A stretch of 64,000 bases of DNA from NCBI GenBank assembly GCA_922989275.2, contig OV277869.1:20904189-20968188 (forward strand), read 5' to 3'. The notes under the pieces were generated by a model, which was not told the origin of the DNA, ran no database searches, and worked only from the letters and a program-made list of their open reading frames with translations. The DNA is from Gari tellinella. Taxonomy: Eukaryota; Mollusca; Bivalvia; Cardiida; Psammobiidae. Position numbers and translations under genes: made by a program. Below are positions 45,311-56,178 of this stretch, piece by piece. Within the stretch, counting starts at the first letter, position 1; each line of letters begins with the position of its first letter.

Positions 45311-46552
45311 CAAGAGCCCCATGGGGCATAATTCGCTCACCTGAGAATAGCTGAAAAAAATGGAGATATTGATTTATGTCCAGGACTGACCTAGACATGC
45401 AACAGACCGGAACAATTTGAAAAAAATATGTAAAGTATATTTAAAAGTGTCACCATACAGAATATACAAGCTCTGACCATATTAGAGTCAGAGAAGAAGA
45501 CGTTTGTAATTTTCTCTATATAACTCTATGTAAAACTATGACCCCCGGGGCGGGGCCAATTTTGACCCCAGGGGCATAATTTGAACAAACTTGATAGAAG
45601 ACCTGTAGGCGATGATATGTGCCAAATATCTAAGCTCTGGCCCTTGTAGTTTTAGACAAGAAGATTTTTTAAGTTTTCATTGAAAAAAAATCTATTTTTA
45701 GCTCCTGTGACCTAGTTATGCAACGGACCAGAAATATTTGTACAATTTTGGTATAGGACATCTAGAAGTGTCACCATGCCAAATATCAAAGCTCTGGCCA
45801 TATTAGTTTCAGAGAAGAAGACGTTTGAAAATTTCACAATATAACCCTATGTAAAACTGTGACCCCGGGGCGGGGCCAATTTTGACCCCAGGGGCATAAT
45901 TTGAACAAAATTGATAGAGGACCTGTGGGCGATGATATGTGCCAAATATCTAAGCTCTGGCCTTTGTAGTTTCAGACGAGAAGATTTTTTAAGTTTTCAT
46001 TGAAAAAATCTATTTTTAGCTCCTGTGACCTAGTTATGCAACCGACCAAAACCATTTGAACAATTTTGGTAAAGGACATCTAGAAGTGTCGCCACGCCAA
46101 ATATCAAAGCTCTGGCAACATTGGTTTCAGAGAAGAAGACGTTTGAAAATTTCACTATATAACTCAATGTAAAACTGTGACCCCCGGGGCGGGGCCAATT
46201 TTGACCCCAGGGGCATAATTTGAACAAACTTGATAGAGGACCTGTAGATAATGATATGTGCCAAAAGCTAAGCTCTGGCCCTTGCAGTTTTTGACAAGAA
46301 GATTTTTTAAGATTTCCTTATTTTTTCACTTTGGTTGCCATGGCAACCAGAGTTCTGCATTGTTTTTAATTCTTTGAACAAATTTGAAAGAGCTTGACCC
46401 AAGGAACATTTCTGTAAAGTTTGGTTGAATTCTGTCAAGCGGTATAGGAGGAGATGTCATTTTAAGCAATTGTTAACGACAACGCACGACGACGGACGCC
46501 GGACACAGGGCCATCCCAATAGCTCACCTTGAGCCTTTGGCTCAGGTGAGCT
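45311..46552 (-). mobile_element. Helentron-like element G, reversed and complete
   Basis: Starts CAAGAGCCCCATGGGGCATA ATTCGCTCACCTGAGA and ends GCTCAGGTGAGCT. Nearly the same layout as 11005-12256, with three core units containing CCCCGGGGCGGGGCC and GACCTAGTTATGCAAC. Confidence 0.8.
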
Positions 46553-47205
46553 AGAAAGATTAATGACATTATTAAAACAGTAATTTAAAAGTCACCTAGT
46601 CTACTCCCTCCTATCTCGCACCTCCGACATCTGGCATACTGAGCCATGTCAGTGCTTGCGGATGACGTAATTCAATGTCGGTTTTTGTTTCATTTATAAA
46701 CAGAATTTTTGAAGACACGGTCCACGCTAAATTTAGAAATGAGAATTTAAACATAACCACAACCATGGTTTAGACCGTATCTCATTATATTGCAAGGTTT
46801 TCAATCCAGGTTACATCTGTGAGAAATCTATACACCAGCGTGGCCATTAGCCAATGAGAGTATTGTGTTTCAAGCGAGTCAGCATAGATCTAGATTTCTG
46901 AATATATCTGAATGGTTAAAAATCTATAGAAACTAGAGGTCCGAATAGAAATTATACTGTCTACGACGGAAAAAGACATTTTAAAAACAAGTGTCACTTG
47001 TTAACCCATTCACCATTGAAACTTAAATGAATGGACAATTTCTAATTTCAATTCAGTTTAGTCCATTTATGACTATTTGGGGTTCTGCAATATATTGCAA
47101 AATGAGAATCAGTACAGACCCTGATCAGAGGGCTTCTACCTGAGTCTTCTGATCTGGGTCTACATTGTTTGCATTAACAAGTGTTCTCTTTATTGCTACA
47201 GATCT
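46553..47205. other. Intron sequence, no gene seen
   Basis: Unassigned, apart from a P2 palindrome at 47109-47172 (AGTACAGACCCTGATCAGAG and GATCTGGGTCTACATTG). Confidence 0.45.
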
Positions 47206-47482
47206 TTAAAGCGATTCGCAACCGGATGGTGTACTTGTCAAAATAAAATAAAATACTCAAATAAAAGCAAATTTGTGGCATTATTTGGCTTCTGACATTA
47301 AAAAACTATGATCAGTCCAAAAAAGTCTCAAGAATCGTCACCGAATCTTATTTTTTTTTTAGATATATTCCATCGTTTTTCAATAGCGTCAGCTGACTTC
47401 AAGATTTCAAGATTTTATTCAAAAGCTTGGCCCATAAGGGCATGAGCATTATAATAACAACAAACAGTAGAGTAATTAGAGT

Positions 47483-48411
47483 GCCCCGTGGTGACATTCC
47501 ATATTCCAACTTCCAAGTTAAGATGTCCACGTTTTTAGTTCCAAGTTCCATGTTCCGACTTCCAAGTTCCAAGTTCCGACTTCCAAGTTCCATGTTCTAT
47601 GTTCCATGTTCCAGCTTCCACATTTTTACTTCAAAATTCTAACTTTGCTCATGGCGTCATAGTTTCGCGCCGTTTTTCTTCACGCATATCTATTTTTAGA
47701 CCCCTGGACCTAGGTTACGGGCAAACGGTTTTCCGACCGATAGTGATATACCAGACCGCTAACACAAACCCATCTAAAGCTCTCGTGGTTTCACTATAAA
47801 CTCAGCCCGGCTACATAAAGTTATCTGTCTTATCAATGTACCTGGACTCGGATAAAGAAGTGGATGGGGCGGCATGATTACATGTCTCCTTTACCCTTTA
47901 TTACATTCGTTTAACCGGGAAATTAATTGATTTACACATCTTGCTAAATACATAAAAATATTATAAAATTAAAACAACAAACTTATCATTGTTGAAACGA
48001 GCGTGTATGCTATGTTTTATTTGTTTTTGTTTTTTGTCTTCGTGTTTCACTTCCCTTGCAATGTGTTGAACGCGCGCGAAATGCCTGTGACGTCATAGTC
48101 TAAACATATGCTGAGGATAAACGTGGAAGTCGGAATGTGGAAGTCGGAACATGGAACATGGAAGTCGGAACATGGAACCTGGAAGTCAAAACGTGGAACA
48201 TGGAACTTGGAAGTCAGAATATGGAACTTGGAATATGGAAGTCGGAACTTGGAACTTGGAACATGAAAGTCGGAACTAAGAAGTAGGAACTTAGAACTCG
48301 GACGTTATACAATAACCATAATAGCAAATTATCTTGGAAGTAAGAAGTAAGAAGTAAGAAGTTGGAAGATGGAAGTTGGAAGTAGGACTATGGAATGTCA
48401 CCACGGGGCTT
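47483..48411. mobile_element. Foldback element with heptad-repeat arms (1)
   Basis: Outer inverted ends GCCCCGTGGTGACATTCCAT are exact at both sides. Arms behind them are runs of 7-bp words: TTCCAAG, TTCCATG, TTCCGAC on the left (47504-47622) and CTTGGAA, CATGGAA, GTCGGAA on the right (48123-48390). The central part is unrelated. Reading frames across the arms (repeats of MELGSRN) are artefacts. Confidence 0.75.
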
Positions 48412-49242
48412 TCGTAGATTAGAGCGATCTCAGGCTTCTGCGACCATCGCCACTTTTCGGCCGTAACACACATTTCCTATTTCAGCTGTTATATAAGTAG
48501 TTACATATTTGTATTATTTTTAGCTAATTGTGTATTGGAATCGGACAAAAAACTTGTTTACTTTACAAAATATCCGCTTAGACGGTCGCACAAACCCGAA
48601 ATCGCTCCAAATCAACAAATCGTGGCTAACTTATTACAAACAAAAAACACATTACAGAAACATACTGGACCCCCAACTAGAATCTAAACGTTTTTATATT
48701 CTAAAGACAATTTATCCCGACTCATACTGTGATCCTCAAGAAGCATTATGAAACATGGAGCATTTGCTCTCGAAGAGCAAAGCCTACATTTTCCCCAACG
48801 CTTCCAACACTTTTTTAGAACTTAACTTTTTTTATATCTTATTTCACAATTTATGAGTCCAAATATATAAATAGAATAAATTTTATGGAACTCAATTTTT
48901 TTTAATCTTATTTCAAAATTTATGAATTCAAATAGATAGAAGAAATTTTATCATATAGCAAATGTAGCATATGCAACAATGAATTTTAACTAAATAGGAC
49001 ATGTTATCTGGGGCCCTGTATATATGTTTATATAACATTAATACTTTATACAAAGTACAACACATAGATTAACTTTCAATACACAAAAAATGACTAGGTT
49101 ATCTGTATTTATATAGATCTACAGAGCTCCAATCGATAGCCATTTGGAGCTCTGATTGTGTTTTTATAGCTCTTAAATTCAACGCAATTGACAGTAGGAA
49201 GTCAATCAAATATCTAAATAAGAGCAACGGAAGGTGAAGAAA
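48412..49242 (-). other. LINE 3'UTR region
   Basis: Between the LINE C-terminal frame and the foldback element. It holds a degenerate ~65-bp tandem duplication (ATCTTATTTCACAATTTATG near 48835 and ATCTTATTTCAAAATTTATG near 48906). A plus-strand frame of 73 codons (48530-48751) begins after TTATTTTTAG, but I recognise no family. Confidence 0.45.
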
Positions 49243-50289
49243 TTATTTAATCACTGCCATAATGTTCTTAATAAAGATACATAGTCGAGTCAAAGTATTT
49301 TTATCATTGCTTTGGAAGAGATCTTTAAAGTTATGAGTATTTGGGATTTGAAGTCTTCTAGGTATATACTTTTTCCTATCATTAAAAAAAGTACACTCAT
49401 ATATATAGTGAAATTCATCTCCAATTCTATTATTACAGTGGTTACAAAGCCTTAAATTATGTTCAATATTGAACATACGACCCTTCTCAATGGGTAACTT
49501 GTGCTTACAACATCTGAAATGGAAAAACTGTATAGCTAAGTTGTATGGCAATATTTTCCAGTAAGGCTCAATGGTGAATGTAGCTTTGAAAATTCTATAA
49601 TTAACACATTTATTAGAATTATAGATCTGTTCATTCCATGTCTGAATATATTGATCATTTATCCTCATCTTAATGCTGTGTTTAAATGCAAGAGGTGATT
49701 GTACACACTGGTTTACCTAAAGTTCAGAAAATCCAAGATTGTCAAGTGATGTCTTAATGTAACTAATCCAGGGTGAGTGATAAATATTTTGCTTATCTAG
49801 CTCATACAAAAGTTTATACATAATTTTGCAAATTTTGTCTGGCTTACTATTAATAATTTTACACCAATAATTTAAAACTCTATTCTTTATTAAAGTATCT
49901 AATGATGATACCCCTACCTCTCCATAAATCATGTTATTAGGAGTTGATTTCTTTGCTTTTAAGATAAGTTTTAAAAACTTCTTTTGAAATGATTCTATAA
50001 TAGAAATATTTTCAACCCCCCACACTTCACTACCATATAATAATATTGGAACAATCATTGAATCGAATAAGTGTAACTGAACATCAAGGAAAAGTGCTCT
50101 GCATTTCTTTACAAGTGAAAACATAGCTTTGCGAGCTTGATCACAAAGATGCTTCATTGTTTTACCAAATTTGCCATTGTAGTTAAATCTAACACCAAGA
50201 TAACTAAAATCATCCACTCTCTCAAGGATTTCATTGTTAAAATAAAAAGGTGCCACATTTCTACATTTTCCTTTTGAGAACACGACCAC
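49243..50289 (-). pseudogene. LINE ORF2, C-terminal part
   Basis: Two open stretches in the same frame, separated by a TAG at 49717-49719. The first carries the RT thumb words YLGVRFNYNGKFGKTMKHL and LLYGSEVWGVENI. The second carries FRCCKHKLPIEKGR and the Cys/His cluster LCNHCNNRIGDEFHYIYEC, a zinc-binding-like C-terminus seen in several LINE groups. A TAA at 50290-50292 separates it from the RT catalytic part in the same frame. Confidence 0.75.
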
Positions 50290-50292
50290 TTT

Positions 50293-52287
50293 TTAGGCTG
50301 AGTTGACTGATAATTTCCATCTGTCACAGTATGTTTGCATAGAATTTAATGCTAATTGTAAGTCAGCATGACTCTCAGCGAATATTACTGTGTCATCAGC
50401 GTACAACAATAGATGAAGCTTAAAAAATACTTCAACAGTGTCATCACTCAAGAAAGTTTTAACATCTTCAGCTAAAGTAGTAAGACCCTCATAGTGTAAA
50501 GATGTGATCAACTAGATCATTTAAGAAGATTGAAAATAGCATTGGTGACAAATTTTCACCCTGGCGAACTCCGCATGAACTTGTAAAGGTATTGGAGAGT
50601 CCATCACAACTCTTTACTCATGACTTTGCATTGTTATAAATGTTATGGATTATTTTAAAAAGTTTTCCATCAATATTACACTGTAACAATTTCCTCCACA
50701 AGCATACACGGTTTACTGAGTCAAAAGCTTTGCGATAATCTACAAAAACACAGTATAGTTTCTTGTGCTTACTGAGGTAAAAATCTATCAACATCTTAAG
50801 GTACTTCGCGGGTGCGCTTAGTTTCCATACAAGGTGTTATGAAACTTTTCTTGAAGAATGATAATAGCCTAAGAAACAATGTGTGAAAATTTTGATGATT
50901 TTATTTTCTCAAAAATAAATAAAGCTAATGAATTCAAGTCTCGCCCGATAGGTAGCCCACAACATTCATTACAAGAAAAGCTAAAAACATTTTGAATAAA
51001 GGTGTTAAGAAAGATATTATCGGCTATTCAAATTTTGCAAAATGCTAAAAAATCTAATTACAAAAAACTGACTCATTCAATGGTTTTTTCCCCATTTTAT
51101 TCAAATGTTTGGTTGATGAAGTAGTTGGTCAGAAAAAATTAGAAAATATTACAGTCAGGATTTGTTGTAATATCAGTTTTTCTTATTAAAATATGGAAAA
51201 GAAAATGAAATACAGTTACCTACCTTAAAATTGAAATTCTTTCATTAAAATGCATTATTATTTATTCATGGACTTGCATACAAGGTTTATTATATTGTTT
51301 AACCATAATACTGGGCAATATCGATATTGAAAAGCTTCAATGTGTGACTTTATAGTTCGATCAAATCTTATCCATGTATACCGATTTTATTGACTTGTAA
51401 GCCATTAAACTAAAACGTACATGTAAGTGGACATATAATTTGACCGTATATAACATCACTAATTCTAATCAACGAAGACTAAACATAACATGTCCCTTGA
51501 TCACTGCGTTATGGATGGACAAGTCAAGTAATAAATCGGGCGCTTCATTTAAAAAAAAATATTTGGATCGAATGGGAATCGAACCTATGACCTTTCAATC
51601 ACTAGTCAATCACTCTACTGACTGCGCTATGAAGAACTACACTCAATCGTATCAACATTTCCTTTAATCCTTTATATAAACTTTCTGGTATAAGCACGTG
51701 CGGGAAAAGTCTATGTCGTCAAGACGCATTTCCGCTCGCCCGGAAGAGTGACGTCCGTATGCGAAGTACCTTAAGGGTGAACATATGATCTACTGTACTA
51801 TATTTTTTCTGAAGCCTGCTTGTTCTTCACATAGTAGTCCAGAATTTTCGAGAAAAATGTTAAGACGTTCATTCAGAATGCTTGTAAATAATTTACCAAA
51901 ACAACTTAGAATAGTAATCCCTCTATAATTGTCTGGATCATCAATACTTCCTTTATTCTTGAAGATAGGTAAAATAATACCTTTGCACCAAACTTCAGGT
52001 ATACATCCAGTATCTAAAATTAAGTTAAATAATTTGCAAATGATAGATAGCATGATATCTTTGGAATGTTTTAAGTACTCATTTAAAATGTTGTCATATT
52101 GAGAACATGCCTTCTTATTTTGCAATTTTGCAATAGCATGTTGAATTTCAGCTTCTGTAATACTACTATTGAGTTCAGAATTATTTTCTGAGATAGAGCT
52201 TAAATCAATCTGTGAATTATCATCATCTATGTTTTCATTCAATTTACTGAAATGGTCAAAAAAAGTTTCAGATGAAATTTTAGACAA
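50293..52287 (-). pseudogene. LINE ORF2, reverse transcriptase, split by a MITE
   Basis: N-terminal RT part (51790-52287): CIPEVWCKGIILPIFKNKG, DPDNYRGITILSCFGKLFTS and EEQAGFRK, then a frameshift in an A run (51796-51802). The middle part follows the MITE at 50800-51770: the frame resumes MLIDFYLSKHKKLYC, FVDYRKAFDSVNR, a TGA near 50610, then GVRQGENLSPMLFSIFLNDL. Catalytic YADDTVIFAES is at about 50385-50420. All RT blocks are present in order, so this was once a complete enzyme. Confidence 0.8.
50800..51770. mobile_element. TTAA MITE with GGTACTTCGC ends, in LINE RT
   Basis: Inverted ends GGTACTTCGC and GCGAAGTACC (10 bp), with TTAA duplicated at 50796-50799 and 51771-51774. Without the insert and one TTAA, the LINE frame reads FTLKMLIDFYL across the site. 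The element is 971 bp with no transposase. On the minus strand about 51565-51640 is tRNA-like: TAGCGCAGTCAGTAGAG (A-box-like) and GGTTCGATTCCC (B-box). Confidence 0.8.
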
Positions 52288-52299
52288 AATCTTCTTCTT

Positions 52300-52915
52300 A
52301 TCCCCAGAGAATTTAATTAAGCATCGACCAAAATGTCTTTGGGTCTGTAGATTTCAAGTTTCTAAGCTTTCTGTTCATATCTTGCTTATAGATTCTGATA
52401 TTTTTATTTATTTATTTTTTATACCTCTTACTAGCAGATTTTAAAGTATCAAAGTTAGTGTTAGATTTACAACGTCTGTAACCATTTTTTGCAGTCATAT
52501 ATTGTGATCTCAAATTTTTACAATCGTTATCATACCATGGTTTGCAAACTTTTTTCCTTTTTTAATCATTCTTACTAATGTTTATAGTTTTCACCATTAT
52601 CATATCCGCTTTTTTGGCAGCATCTACAAAAATGTTTGATATGTTTTCAACAATCTTATCTTTATTTTTTGCAACATCATCAACAACGTAATCTGACATT
52701 CTTTCTAACTCAGTTTTCAACCCTTCAATTTGATCCAGATCAAGAGATTCTATGAATTTTTCTTCATTATTCATATCCCAAACTGGTTTTTCAACTTGTG
52801 AAGAAGCTTCTGTACGTGAGCAAATGCTCACCTTATCAGTAATTAGACTTTGAATAGAAAAAGAAATTGCCCTATGGGATATCTGATAAGACTGGATCAA
52901 AGTCAAGGACTTCAA
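52300..52915 (-). pseudogene. LINE ORF2, region between EN and RT
   Basis: 52562-52915 follows the EN after a one-base frameshift: the EN frame ends DPVLSD and this one continues SHRAISFSIQSL, the usual SDH-type EN end. Further on, another frame gives KPWYDNDCKNLRSQYMTAKN and DMNRKLRNLKSTDPKTFW, the conserved linker, with in-frame TAA codons near 52405 and 52318. Confidence 0.65.
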
Positions 52916-53800
52916 ACATGTTTACAACAGTAAATAAATGTGGTGACATTAAGACATAGTCCACACACCTATTCTTAATAGTTGTAAAATTTCCAACGAA
53001 TTTATCATTTCCACATCTACCATTTGCATGTAAGTCAAAACTTTTACAAAGATCTACCAGTCTATAACCATAATTATTACAGTTAGCATCTAAAGAGAAT
53101 CTATCCACAGGAATGCCTAATTCAACCATATTATTTCTGTTAAACGCTTCCTGTGTATAAAAATCAAAGTGAGCATCAGATATAACTTCTTCAAATTGTG
53201 TAAAGTCTGGCAAATTTCCACAACGAGCATTAAAATCTCCAAGTAGACATATTTCGCATTCCTGTGCATAGTTTATAATACTATTTTCAACTGCATCAAA
53301 TATGTCAATAGAACTATATGGGGAATTTTCTGGTGGAATATATACTACACCAAAAACAATGTCAGAATTAAGAACATTTTCAAATTTGAACAATAGGCAA
53401 TTTTCATTATCATCTTTTAAAATCTTAATATGATCCGCCAGGCTTGTCTTAACAAATACACCAACTCCTCCTGACTTTCTTTTACACTGTTTACGATTTA
53501 CTCCAAAAAAGCGATAACCATCACAGACTACAGAGTCAAAACTACCAAGCTTAGTCTCAACAAGCCCGACTATATCATACTTACCAACAAAATCAGACAG
53601 ATCTGGATAATTTGTTTTACATACTAGACCACAAACATTTAGACATGCAATTTTCAAAGTATCAACATTTGGGTTAGAACTATAGCAATGATCATTTTGA
53701 AATGCAGAGTTACATTTGAACAATAGATCTAAATTTAAATCTAAACATGAAACATCAACAACAGAACTGAGATCAAAACTGTCACTTTCATCTCCACCTC
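52872..53800 (-). pseudogene. LINE ORF2, AP-type endonuclease domain
   Basis: Endonuclease/exonuclease/phosphatase fold that would nick the target DNA: LKIACLNVCGLVCK, LVETK (catalytic Glu), SGGVGVFVK, VVYIPPENSPY, CLLGDFNARCG (catalytic Asp/Asn) and CVDYVLMSPHL. The open frame runs upstream of the TTG at 53723 to about 53800 without an ATG. A one-base insertion at the SDH motif (about 52876) breaks the frame. Confidence 0.8.
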
Positions 53801-53940
53801 CCTGTACCCCCTATTGGTAGCTATCTAGCTTCAGAACATTAAAGTCAGGTTCAATACCCATCTGGGTTTGTGACAACATAGTGCTTCCCACCCTTTGTAC
53901 AATGGATATTGCCGTCCCTTGTATAAACCTTCTCCACCCC

Positions 53941-54606
53941 CTATTGCCCCTTCACAAAATCACGCATACGTAGTCTAAGTTGGGTTAGATCTTCTGCAAT
54001 AAATACACCCTTGCCCTGAGAGTTATATTTGGCTATGTCTTTGAGATTCTTCTTGAATTTAAAGACCACCCCGACACTCTTCCGCGACTCAAACCGCACA
54101 ATCACAGGTCTCTAGTCCACACTCCCTCTAGCTGGAGGCTTGCCAACACGATGACATACCTCTATGTCTTTCTCCGAGAACCTATGGGGTGGCGTCTCTG
54201 CATTTTCTTGCGTCATAGTGTCATTTAGAAGATCCACGACTGCGTCCATCAGCTCAGTACTATCAGCAACTGACAAATTGAAAATACGAATGTTCTCCCT
54301 TCTGGTGTACTGCTCTAAGCGGTCATTATCGTAACGATTCACACGAGTGGATGCCTTACACTTCTCAAGCTCTTCTTTCGATGCCGAATTCTTCTGTATA
54401 GTGTCAGTGATAACTTGTGATATAGCAGGGAGCAAAACGGCCGCCAGTTCCTTGGCAAGTGATCTGTACTTACTGCTTGATCCACTTTCGTCAATAGAAC
54501 TCACAATATCATCCAAAAGATCTTCTCCTACAGTTTTCTGCTTGGCATTATGATTATCTCCCTTACCCTTTTTATCATTCTTTGTGTTTCTCTTTTCTCT
54601 GCTCAT
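53941..54606 (-). pseudogene. LINE ORF1 (coiled-coil RNA-binding type)
   Basis: Starts MSREKRNTKNDKKGKGDN, with a coiled-coil stretch, then YTRRENIRIFNL, KDIEVCHRVGKP, a TAG at 54112-54114 in frame, and RPVIVRFESRK ... NSQGKGVFIAEDLTQLRLRM to a TAG at 53941. This is the L1/Tx1-like ORF1p layout: coiled coil, RRM-like RENIRI...RVG..RPVIVRF, C-terminal domain. Such proteins chaperone LINE RNA. 221 residues if the internal TAG were sense; the TAG marks it as dead. Confidence 0.8.
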
Positions 54607-55024
54607 TTTAATGTTTCTGTAAAACGATTTGTGCTTTTTTCAACTAAGTTTCGAACTCGTTAACAATCAATTTCACATCAATCAATTCTACGGTTTTGCT
54701 GTTGTTGTTGCTTCTCTACACGGGCTCTGACATAAACCGAAGCCGAATAATGTAGTATTGAAGTACGTTAATTCGCTACCATATATATAGAGAGAGCGTC
54801 CGTGGTCGAGGCGGTAAAGGCGTGTCCTCATTTTTCTTGTTTGTCTCCGCAATGGAGGGTCACGGGTTCGAATACCACCAGAGCTTCTTCTTTTTTTTTT
54901 TTGGAAATGCATTTTTTAACAGAATTTATTATCCTAAACTAAATCTTACCCATTTATATAATCATTTGACATATATTTACAAATTACCATTTTTAATGCT
55001 AAATCCGGTTGCGAGCCTCTTTAA

Positions 55025-55640
55025 ATGACGAATGATACTCATTATAGGGTTGAATGAGTTGTCAATCTGACAACAGGGCGATAATTTTATCAGGTTCATT
55101 TTAATTTATTTCAGTACCCCTTTATCTGATAACTCGTATATTTCATGTGGTAGATTATTTTATTTCCTTTTAAATATTTCTTAACATTCATAACTTAACT
55201 GTGATAGCATAACTCATGCCACTCTATGTCAGCACCATCATGTATAAGGACCACAATGGAAATAAGGGATTTCCCTTTTTTGTGTTATCCTTGGTGTATG
55301 GTGTGACTGTCATGGTCCATTATTTCATTCATGTACTAATTATCTATTTTACAATGTTTGTAATAATGTCTTACCATGTATTCTTACATTTTATACTGAA
55401 ATAAATCTAATACGCTGTCTTCTCTTACTTATAGCTCTATATACTTATATGAGTACATGTATATTTAATTGTTATTTATCATAATAACATGTATATGAAT
55501 ATGTTTATTGCACCTATACGCATTAACCCCTTAAACTACATTACCCCAAGTGCAATGGTTATTTGGAAACAGTTTGGGTTCCGATCAGAGGCCACGAAAT
55601 GCGCACCTGTTCAGGACCCAAACTGTTTGACATTCATCAC
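55025..55640 (+). mobile_element. LINE 3'-end fragment and P1 palindrome
   Basis: 55216-55405 contains CTATGTCAGCACCATCATG and AAGGACCACAATGGAAATAA and ends CTGAAATAAATCTAA, matching in reverse the fragment at 57990-58260; I take it as an unassigned LINE tail. A P1 palindrome follows at 55566-55630 (AAACAGTTTGGGTTCCG ... GGACCCAAACTGTTTG). Confidence 0.5.
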
Positions 55641-55642
55641 AA

Positions 55643-55676
55643 CACGGAGTACTTAGACCGGTCTAAGTACTCCGTG
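55643..55676. repeat. Perfect 34-bp palindrome
   Basis: CACGGAGTACTTAGACC followed directly by its exact complement GGTCTAAGTACTCCGTG. It has no loop and lies about 125 bp inside intron 1 from the exon 1 donor. Confidence 0.85.
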
Positions 55677-55800
55677 ATTACAATATTACTTTAGTCAGTT
55701 GACCTAAATATTAATTTGAGAAATAAAGGCAGACAAAAAGAGTTTAAATCAAATGACACCATGGCAATATTAAGGAGAAAAAGAAACGAATGCCTCTTAC

Positions 55801-56102
55801 CTATGTTCAACAATCTCACATTCCCCACAACAGAGTATATCATGGTCCGCACAAAATCGCTGGAGAAGATTGTCAGGGTGTCTCCTACACATTTCCTCCC
55901 CAGATCCGACAGAGGATCTCATCCAGTCAGGCACGTCATCCCGACCAATCAGCTTGTGTGCCGACGTGGTAAGGGCCTTAATATGTAGTCTTAGACATGG
56001 CTTGCACATATTCTCGTTGCAGTTCACACAGTATTTAACAGCTTCCACAAACACCTCGTCCTTCAGACATGGGGTACACAGTATAGCTTTTGACTTTGCC
56101 AT
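55801..56102 (-). CDS. B-box/NHL gene, exon 1 (two B-boxes)
   Basis: Start codon at 56102-56100 (context CACACTATGG). It encodes residues 1-100 and two bases of codon 101, ending at a consensus donor AG|GTAAGA. B-box 1: C9, C12, C25, C28, C33, C36, H40, H49. B-box 2: C72, H75, C84, H87, C92, C95, H100, with C103 supplied by exon 2. Joining 55801-56102, 34540-35510 and 33683-34107 gives 1698 nt, 565 residues plus stop, with phases 2 and 1 matching. The protein is a RING-less relative of TRIM proteins (B-box, B-box, coiled coil, NHL-like propeller), a group expanded in bivalves and often suggested to act in immunity; its own role is unknown. Without RING, E3 ligase activity is not expected from this chain alone. 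Confidence 0.87.
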
Positions 56103-56178
56103 AGTGTGGATTCTATTCTATAAAAGCATGTGTATCATAAACATGGACACCAGCTGTTCACTTGTATCATGTTGATAA

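Larger units (their letters stand above)
47397..54692 (-). mobile_element. Two-ORF LINE, near full length, dead
   Basis: A non-LTR element with ORF1 (53941-54606), endonuclease (52872-53800), reverse transcriptase (about 49717-52287), a C-terminal zinc-knuckle-like region (49243-49668) and a 3' end GAATAAAATCTTGAAATCTTG at 47397. It contains two later insertions: a foldback element (47483-48411) and a TTAA MITE (50800-51770). Without them it is about 5.4 kb. At least two frameshifts and several in-frame stops inactivate it. The clade is not assigned. Confidence 0.8.
47210..55020 (+). mobile_element. TTAA MITE (copy c), split by a full-length LINE
   Basis: The left part 47210-47396 (AGCGATTCGCAACCGGATGG ... 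AATAGCGTCAGCTGAC) follows TTAA at 47206-47209. The right part 54693-55020 (GCTGTTGTTGTTGCTTCTCT ... CCGGTTGCGAGCCTCT) precedes TTAA at 55021-55024. Together they make one MITE collinear with copy b. The tRNA-like segment is at about 54796-54885, with B-box GGGTTCGAATACC. Confidence 0.75.
35511..55800 (-). other. B-box gene intron 1 (20.3 kb, filled with mobile DNA)
   Basis: Begins with GTAAGA at 55800 and ends with CTATTTCTAG at 35511. Nearly all of it is assignable to inserted elements (35858-41700, 41754-43376, 43702-45072, 45311-46552, 47210-55020). A partial M1 (about 35660-35840) lies near its end. Confidence 0.75.

Noticed and set aside
47399..48473. Reading frames encoding repeats of MELGSRN-like words
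   Set aside because: They are translations of the 7-bp arms of the foldback element, where a 21-bp period gives a repeating peptide by chance.
48530..48751. 73-codon plus-strand frame
   Set aside because: No recognised family; it lies antisense in the LINE 3'UTR. A TTTTTAG precedes it, but no donor or partner exon is evident.
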